Shown: piece after piece, positions 58,582 through 64,000 of the stretch
Numbering within the stretch: the stretch's first letter is position 1
Layout: each line of letters opens with the position of its first letter
NCBI GenBank assembly: GCA_964304625.1
Contig: OZ199839.1
Location: forward strand, 8,122,001-8,186,000
DNA: 64,000 nt
Direction: 5' to 3'
Source of the DNA: Kudoa neothunni
Lineage: Eukaryota > Cnidaria
The notes under the pieces: model-generated
The model's database searches: none
What the model saw: only the letters and a program-made list of their open reading frames with translations
Told to the model about the DNA's origin: nothing
Position numbers and translations under genes: made by a program

Positions 58582-60840
58582 TTATTTCTTTGTCAAAACC
58601 AAGAAAACAATAGCAAAAACCATCAATGCTATTAAAACACCACCAACAATCAACCTAAATCATCATTAGAACTGTATGGAAACAGATAATAGTACAGAAT
58701 TTTGGTTCCACCAACATTAGCGCTAAATTAAAGTTAATGGTTAATTGAATACTCTAACATAAAACTATCTTACCTATTCGGAGTGCCTAAAAAGGATTAT
58801 AATTAATAGTTATTTAATAAAATTTACCTTGTTTACCAGTTTCTGGAAAGTTTGGATCAAAATCATCCTCATTTCTTCCAGCCCAAAGGCTCACAACGAT
58901 CGGCTCACTAACGTATCTGGCCTGTACTTTCATTGAGCCCTTTCTGTAGGAAGCAGCGTTGTAAAAGGTTATTTCTTGGTTGCATTTCCCCTCCCATCCA
59001 GTAGTTTTATCATATAATCCGTAAGTATATTTGACAACTCCATCTACTATTTGGGCAAATGTATAATCACAAATTTGGTCTGGATCCATCTGTTCCATTG
59101 TCGTTGTGACTATCAAATCGGTGTTATTCCACGTGTGGGTAACATTGATTTTTTGAAGCATTGCAACTTAATAAATGTTATTGAGAGATTAATATTGTAC
59201 ATTACTTGTCGATACTGTCACCTTGTTTTTATCAAGGTCACTAACGTACTTTCCAAATAAATATTTAAATTCGTATTCAGTATCGTGAAAAAGGTTTTTA
59301 ATAGTGAGTGGTTGTCCACATAAACCTGAACAATCAACCGATTCTTCGCATTCAGATGGGCTGAAAGCAGTTTCGCCCACCATTTTTTGTTGAATTTTAC
59401 AGTATACTCTGTCAAACAGAGCCACGTTCGGTGCTACAGTCATTTTTACGTGCTCGTAATATGCTTTAATCTCAGGCAATTGCGTTATATTGTAGTCAGC
59501 TTAATTAAATTTTAGATAAATTAATTTTTATTTATTACCTGTTTTAAATAGCTTCTCTGCAATATATGTTTTAGAATTGTCACCGTTTTTTGTGTAAGTC
59601 ACTTTGACGATATATTTTGTATTTGGCTCAAGATCAAGAATAGTAGCATTAGAACAATCAGTTGGGCATGCTTTAGTTGAATCGGCATTGCATTTCACAC
59701 CAATATTGAATTTAGAGAATTCCTTCTTTCTCAACTCAATGGCACAAGTTGCAGTTCCCAAATCATCTATAAGAGCGTTGATAGAAAGAGTTGCATTGGT
59801 TTCTTTTGATGCTACGCTTAGGTTACTTTTTTCAACTAATTGATATTTAAATAAAATTATTTAAACAAGGATTTTACTTCTTAGAGTTTTCTCTGCTCCT
59901 GTATGATTTCTAGTCGATATTCTAACTTTAAAATCTTTATCGTCGCTAGTAAATGTTAAATCCATTACAACGTCAGTGCAAAGTTGATAACATTTATCGC
60001 TACTCGAGGGGGCCGAGCATTCTGATGTGTAAGTAGTATCATCCTTTTTTTTTATTTCAAATTTGCACACTTCATCCTTCAAGTCCTCATCAAAAACAAT
60101 TTTTATTTTACTAGTTCCACCATTGACTTTTTCAATGTGATACGTAAGTTTGTCCAATGGACTGAATTCCATGACCTTGTTATTTTTTCTATACATAAGT
60201 ATTTTTGGCTGATTGACTCCACAAGAGAGTTCTACTGAATCATCGATTGAATCAAAAAATCCGGTGAGCTTGGTTTCAGCGTCGCATTCGGTGTCAGCGG
60301 TCGGAGTGAACTGATCCAGGACTTTGTCACCACTTGTTAGTTTACAAGTTTGAGGATGACTGCAGACATTTTTAGTGGTGAATTCTATTGAGGTTTCGTT
60401 TACTTTAAATTGAGTTTGAGGGATAGTGTCAGTGACTACAAGAAAATTAGGGGAAAATTTCTAAAAATTGAATTACTATGGATTATTTTAAGAGTTTCAG
60501 TTGCATATTCGGATCTTATCTGTACATAATAAAATGGAAACGCAGCTCCAGTTGGAATAGTGTATTTTCCGACACAAGGGACATCCTTAAGTTGTTTTCC
60601 TTCAGATTCACTCCCAATATAGTGATAGAAAAATTCGTTTCTTTCCAACAATTGAACGTTGCATTTGCTTCCAGAAACTCCTTCAAGTTTTAGGTGGATT
60701 GTATCCTCTAATTCGGTTTGATCTCGTTGAACGTAGTATTTGTGTGAGTGGGCTAAATATATCTATTATAGATAATCCCACTCCCGACTTATTTTACCAT
60801 TGTAGCAGAGAGAAATGATTAACAATGCAATGACCAACAT
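58582..60840 (-). CDS. Type A membrane receptor, copy 3 (intact, 639 aa)
   Basis: Exons: 60798-60840, 60477-60752, 59878-60435, 59539-59835, 59206-59499, 58828-59166, microexons 58774-58786 and 58696-58722, last exon 58582-58654. The joined frame is 640 codons with no break. Signal peptide MLVIALLIISLCYNG, the module exons, hinge GTPNSANVGGTKI and a C-terminal helix with TKK tail are as in copy 1; the homopolymers that are one base too long in copy 2 have the expected length here. Differences from copy 1 gather in exon 3 around CYQLC (59925-60070) and in the first half of exon 4. Role inferred as surface recognition or adhesion. Confidence 0.85.
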
Positions 60841-61481
60841 TTTTGGTTCTTAATTATAACGGCGTTATTAATTTTAATAATAATTATACAAATGAATAAC
60901 TCTAGATGACAATAGGTACGAAACTGTGTAATTGAAGCACGAACTATAAGACTGAATAACATTTCAACAATACAATTGAGAGCCGATAAATAGCATTAAA
61001 ACGAAAACTACAAACTTTTCTACTTTATTAATTATGTCATAAAAAAACAAACATATTAAAGTACAAATGCTTCACCTAGATAAAAAAAGATATTTGTTGT
61101 TAATTCATGATCAATTACACTTCCATCTACCTATTAAGAAATCAAATGTACACTTAATAATCCTTTAAAAATTATAAAAGTACAAATTAAGATAATTATT
61201 TCTATTGTCATAGCTTTAACATAATAACATTAATTTCTGTTTCATAAAAATATTCAGTTTAATAAAAAATCAATCTATGATGCTTACAAATAATATTTTC
61301 CATTATTATTCAGACAAAAATTAATTTAATATTTTTTTAATTAGTGTAAAAAATAATATTACATTGAAAAAAAGAGACAATACTATAGATACGAAAGATA
61401 AATTCAAAAAATGTATTAACTATCTCATTGATAGCTAAAAAATAAGGTAACCTAAAATTAAAGAGTTTATAATAAGTATTT
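60841..61481 (-). promoter_or_regulatory. Spacer between type D and type A genes, block 3
   Basis: Nearly identical to 29849-30487, with the same spacing from type D stop to type A start. Carries the type A promoter and type D 3' end by position; no individual site is supported. Confidence 0.45.
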
Positions 61482-63209
61482 TTAGGTGCTTGTAGGAGTA
61501 GCAGTTGTTTCAGTTGTCGATGCAGTCACAGCTTCTGGGTCTGTGATAAAGAGTTCCAACTCAACTGGCTCACCGTCATATCTGCGTTGGACTATCACTG
61601 TGGCTGATTTGTACTCAGGGACATCAAAAAAGGTGATTTTGGAGTTGCATGGTTCATTCCAGCCGTTTGTTTGGTCGTGTACAGCAAGTAGTTTTGTTTC
61701 CTTTCCTTCAGTTTTTTCCACAAAGGTAAAGTTGCAAATTCCATCATTCCTACCTTGCACCTTTACTGTTATCTCCAAATCATTTTCCGTCCATTTATAT
61801 TCAAGCTCCACCTTCTTGAATAAAGACTCTAAAAGTTTTTCGATCTTAAATTTACAAATATTGAATAACCTGTTCGAACGCTTTTCGTTAGAGCGTCGGT
61901 CTCCACATAGAAACTCAATGGAACAGCTTTAAATTTATATTCGGTATCCGGTTTCAACCTGGTGATGGTAAATGTTGAGGTGCACAACCCCAAGCAGTTG
62001 TGTGATTCTTCACACACTGATCGAACAAAATCCTGGTTGCCATTTAATGCTTGCATTATTACGCACTCTGCTTGATAACCTTCATGTTCTACTTGTTGTG
62101 GAATAATAACCACATTTTGAGGGTATGTTGTAATTTCAGCGGTAACGTCACCAATTTTAGCTATTATTAATATTGATAATTGCTATAAAATAAATTCATT
62201 TACCTGTTTTAAAAATTTTATTTATGTGCACTGCAGCCTCACCACTTGAAGTTCTATATTGTACGCTGACAATATATTTTGTATCAGCCACAAGTTTTAA
62301 TATAGTTATATTAGCATTACATGTTACAAAATTAGTATACGCTTGTAATCCTACAAGTTTTGGGTCTACTTTTACGTAGTTAGCTTGTAAATATAGTTCA
62401 ATCTTGCATTGAGCACTCCCCACATGAAGTGCGGCAACCCCTAAAGTAGCTTTATACTTCCCTATCTCCTTTATTTCAATATCATTTTTTTCAGCTATTA
62501 GAAAATTAAAGTGATTTCAATAGTAATAAAATACTTGACATCAACAGCGTTTCGGTTTCTGTGCCTCTGGTGGATATTTTCACTTTAAATATTTTGTCAG
62601 AGTTAGCAGTGTAATCCAATTGCATGGTAACATTTTGGCACATTTGGTAACAGGCACCATCATTAGTGACTTCGCATTTAGATTCTAAAGTACTCTCCTT
62701 TTTAGCGATTTCAAATTTACAAATTGTATCGGGAATGGGTTCATCGAATATGATGTTCATTTTGTTTTCGGCAGTATTATTTTTGATTCTCACAGGAAAT
62801 CTTTTCAGTAGGTTTGCTTTGTTATTTAGTAACATATTTTTATCAAAGAAAAGTTTTGGATTGTGAGGTCCGCAGTAGAGTTCAAGCGGTTTATTGTAAA
62901 TATTGTAATAACTGCTCAGCAAGTATTCATCACCACATCGAGGCTGTGAATCAATAGTGTAACTCTTAACGGTAAACTGTCCAGATCTAATCTGACAAAC
63001 GAAAGGCGACTCTTCGCACAGATGCTTGGTGATAAAGATCACACTTGAATCATCAAAGTGGTATGAGGAGAAAGGAGCAGATGAAGTGGCTAGAGAACAG
63101 TATCACTTAAAAATATGACTCACCATGAATATACTGTGAACAACTTTGAGGTAGTCTGTTTTAGCCTTTGAGGCTATTTGAAGAAAATGATGAGGAGCGA
63201 TGTGGTCGG
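61482..63209 (-). CDS. Type D secreted FN3-like protein, copy 2 (5' end lost in gap)
   Basis: Visible exons: 63135-63209 (3' part of exon 2), 62535-63089, 62204-62494, 61870-62160, 61482-61828. Frame is open throughout and splice sites match the copy at 30488-32497. The signal exon and most of exon 2 are missing because the 200-N gap starts at 63210. The Thr-rich, anchorless C-terminus (TASTTETTATPTST) is identical to the other copy. Exon 3 differs in the loop around CYQMC (62560-62690), where residues and length change although flanking sequence is almost identical. Same inferred role as copy 1. Confidence 0.8.
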
Positions 63210-63409
63210 NNNNNNNNNNNNNNNNNNNNNNNNNNNNNNNNNNNNNNNNNNNNNNNNNNNNNNNNNNNNNNNNNNNNNNNNNNNNNNNNNNNNNNNNNNN
63301 NNNNNNNNNNNNNNNNNNNNNNNNNNNNNNNNNNNNNNNNNNNNNNNNNNNNNNNNNNNNNNNNNNNNNNNNNNNNNNNNNNNNNNNNNNNNNNNNNNNN
63401 NNNNNNNNN
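63210..63409. other. Assembly gap of 200 N
   Basis: Exactly 200 N, so the size is probably arbitrary. To the left is exon 2 of a minus-strand type D gene; to the right the first base is the start of a plus-strand type F hinge microexon. The true interval must hold at least the rest of a type D gene and most of a type F gene, several kilobases. Confidence 0.95.
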
Positions 63410-63547
63410 GTCGAAAAATACAATGTACTTGTTGATGGAGATATCTTGTTAATCAATTATTTTAGAATTATCGCTGTAGTAGTTCCAGTGCTCATCATTG
63501 TTGTTGGTGTGGGATTCTATTTCGGATACTGGAAAAATAAAAACTAG
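63410..63547 (+). CDS. 3' end of a further type F receptor gene
   Basis: The 15-base hinge microexon (63410-63424) is followed by a 41-base intron and the transmembrane exon (63466-63547), both identical in coding content to the copies at 20697-23590 and 45073-47990. Everything upstream lies in the gap. Only the hinge end, helix (AVVVPVLIIVVGVGFYFGYW) and tail KNKN can be seen, so whether the gene is intact is unknown. Confidence 0.8.
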   Translation, partial: VEKYNVLVDGDILLINYFRIIAVVVPVLIIVVGVGFYFGYWKNKN

Positions 63548-64000
63548 ATCTTTATTTTAGAATAATGCTCTCACAAGTTGCCGTTCGATTTGGTGATAAT
63601 ATTGATAAAAAATTAATTATTAGTTATCTATTAGATTTCTTCATTCATTATTTTAAAAAATCTAATTATGTATTTTCATACATATTTATTATTTCGAAAA
63701 TTGTTTCTGTCTTTATTCTGTATCATTTAATATGGGAAAACTAAAATCCAATTTTTTCAATATTCGAATAATTATATTTAAATGTAATAATAAATTTTTT
63801 CTATGAATGGTTTGTTTTATCTGATTATAGGTTGAAAATCATTATACCAGTTAAAAGTACCCATATTTAATCTTCAAAGTAACGTTTAGATATGTTAAAA
63901 TATTTATCGTTTTTAAATTAGGCGATAATATGTTTACAAAGCCGTAATAATTGATGCAATAGAACCATCAGTTTATGGGCTAATATAAAATCTTTTTATT
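63548..64000. repeat. Duplicated 3' flank of type F gene, third copy
   Basis: Aligns with 23591-24040 and 47991-48440 but is clearly more diverged from both than they are from each other. Confidence 0.75.

Noticed and set aside
61482-61828. Type D as a GPI-anchored protein
   Set aside because: No hydrophobic C-terminal stretch follows the Thr-rich tail, which a GPI signal would need.
63103-63547. Frames spanning the second N run
   Set aside because: Artefacts of the gap; the real content is a type D exon on the left and a type F tail on the right.
1-64000. CRISPR arrays, rRNA, tRNA, bacterial operons
   Set aside because: No regularly spaced repeats, cloverleaf or rRNA-like stretches were seen, and spliced genes with animal-type transposons rule out a bacterial source.

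Overview
The window looks like AT-rich invertebrate animal chromosomal DNA. The host genes are split by canonical GT-AG introns, most of them only 39-51 bases long, and are interleaved with decayed DNA transposons (piggyBac, hAT, Merlin, Tigger/pogo) and two Ty3/Gypsy elements. I cannot name the species from the sequence. Two runs of exactly 200 N (17885-18084 and 63210-63409) are assembly gaps whose true sizes are unknown.

The host content is one cluster of related extracellular proteins in three types. Type A (minus strand: 138-2402, 27585-29848, 58582-60840) is a type I membrane protein with a signal peptide, several cysteine-bearing beta-sandwich modules, two microexons coding the membrane-proximal hinge, and one C-terminal transmembrane helix. 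Type D (minus strand: 30488-32497, 61482 into the gap at 63210, and a one-exon relic at 3037-3375) has the same first modules but ends in a Thr/Ser-rich tail with no membrane anchor, so it should be secreted. Type F (plus strand: 20697-23590, 45073-47990 and a tail at 63410-63547; minus-strand pseudogene at 12144-15064) is a longer membrane protein with two microexons of its own. The modules share a pattern Cys...Cys...CxxxC followed by a fibronectin-III-like strand motif (hydrophobic-x-x-L-x-x-x-T-x-Y). Nearly every module is its own phase 1-1 exon.

Layout: A with a D relic (1-3375); degenerate DNA with a Merlin relic (3376-8128); piggyBac followed by nested hATs (8129-11837); F-type pseudogene on the minus strand (12144-15064); Merlin/Tigger composite with a gap (17796-18917); F gene (20697-23590) and its duplicated 3' flank; a Tigger-type terminal repeat (27130-27492); A-D block (27585-32497); Tigger relic (33013-34060); piggyBac (34515-36852); Tigger relic split by a Gypsy element (36857-41922); piggyBac (42201-44541); G gene (45073-47990); hAT (49891-52193); Gypsy (52202-56183); Tigger relic (56400-58050); A-D block (58582-63209); gap; tail of another F-type gene. 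A-D blocks and F-type genes alternate.

The genes look like a fast-evolving family of surface and secreted recognition proteins. Copies are nearly identical in introns and spacers, yet differ in sequence and length in one loop around the second and third cysteines of particular modules. Recent gene conversion or duplication is visible between the two plus-strand F-type genes. Function is inferred only: adhesion, self/non-self recognition, immune recognition or parasite surface variation are all possible. Gene models at 138-2402, 30488-32497 and 58582-60840 read through cleanly. Those at 20697-23590, 45073-47990 and 27585-29848 carry one, one and two single-base indels, most in homopolymers, which may be assembly errors.
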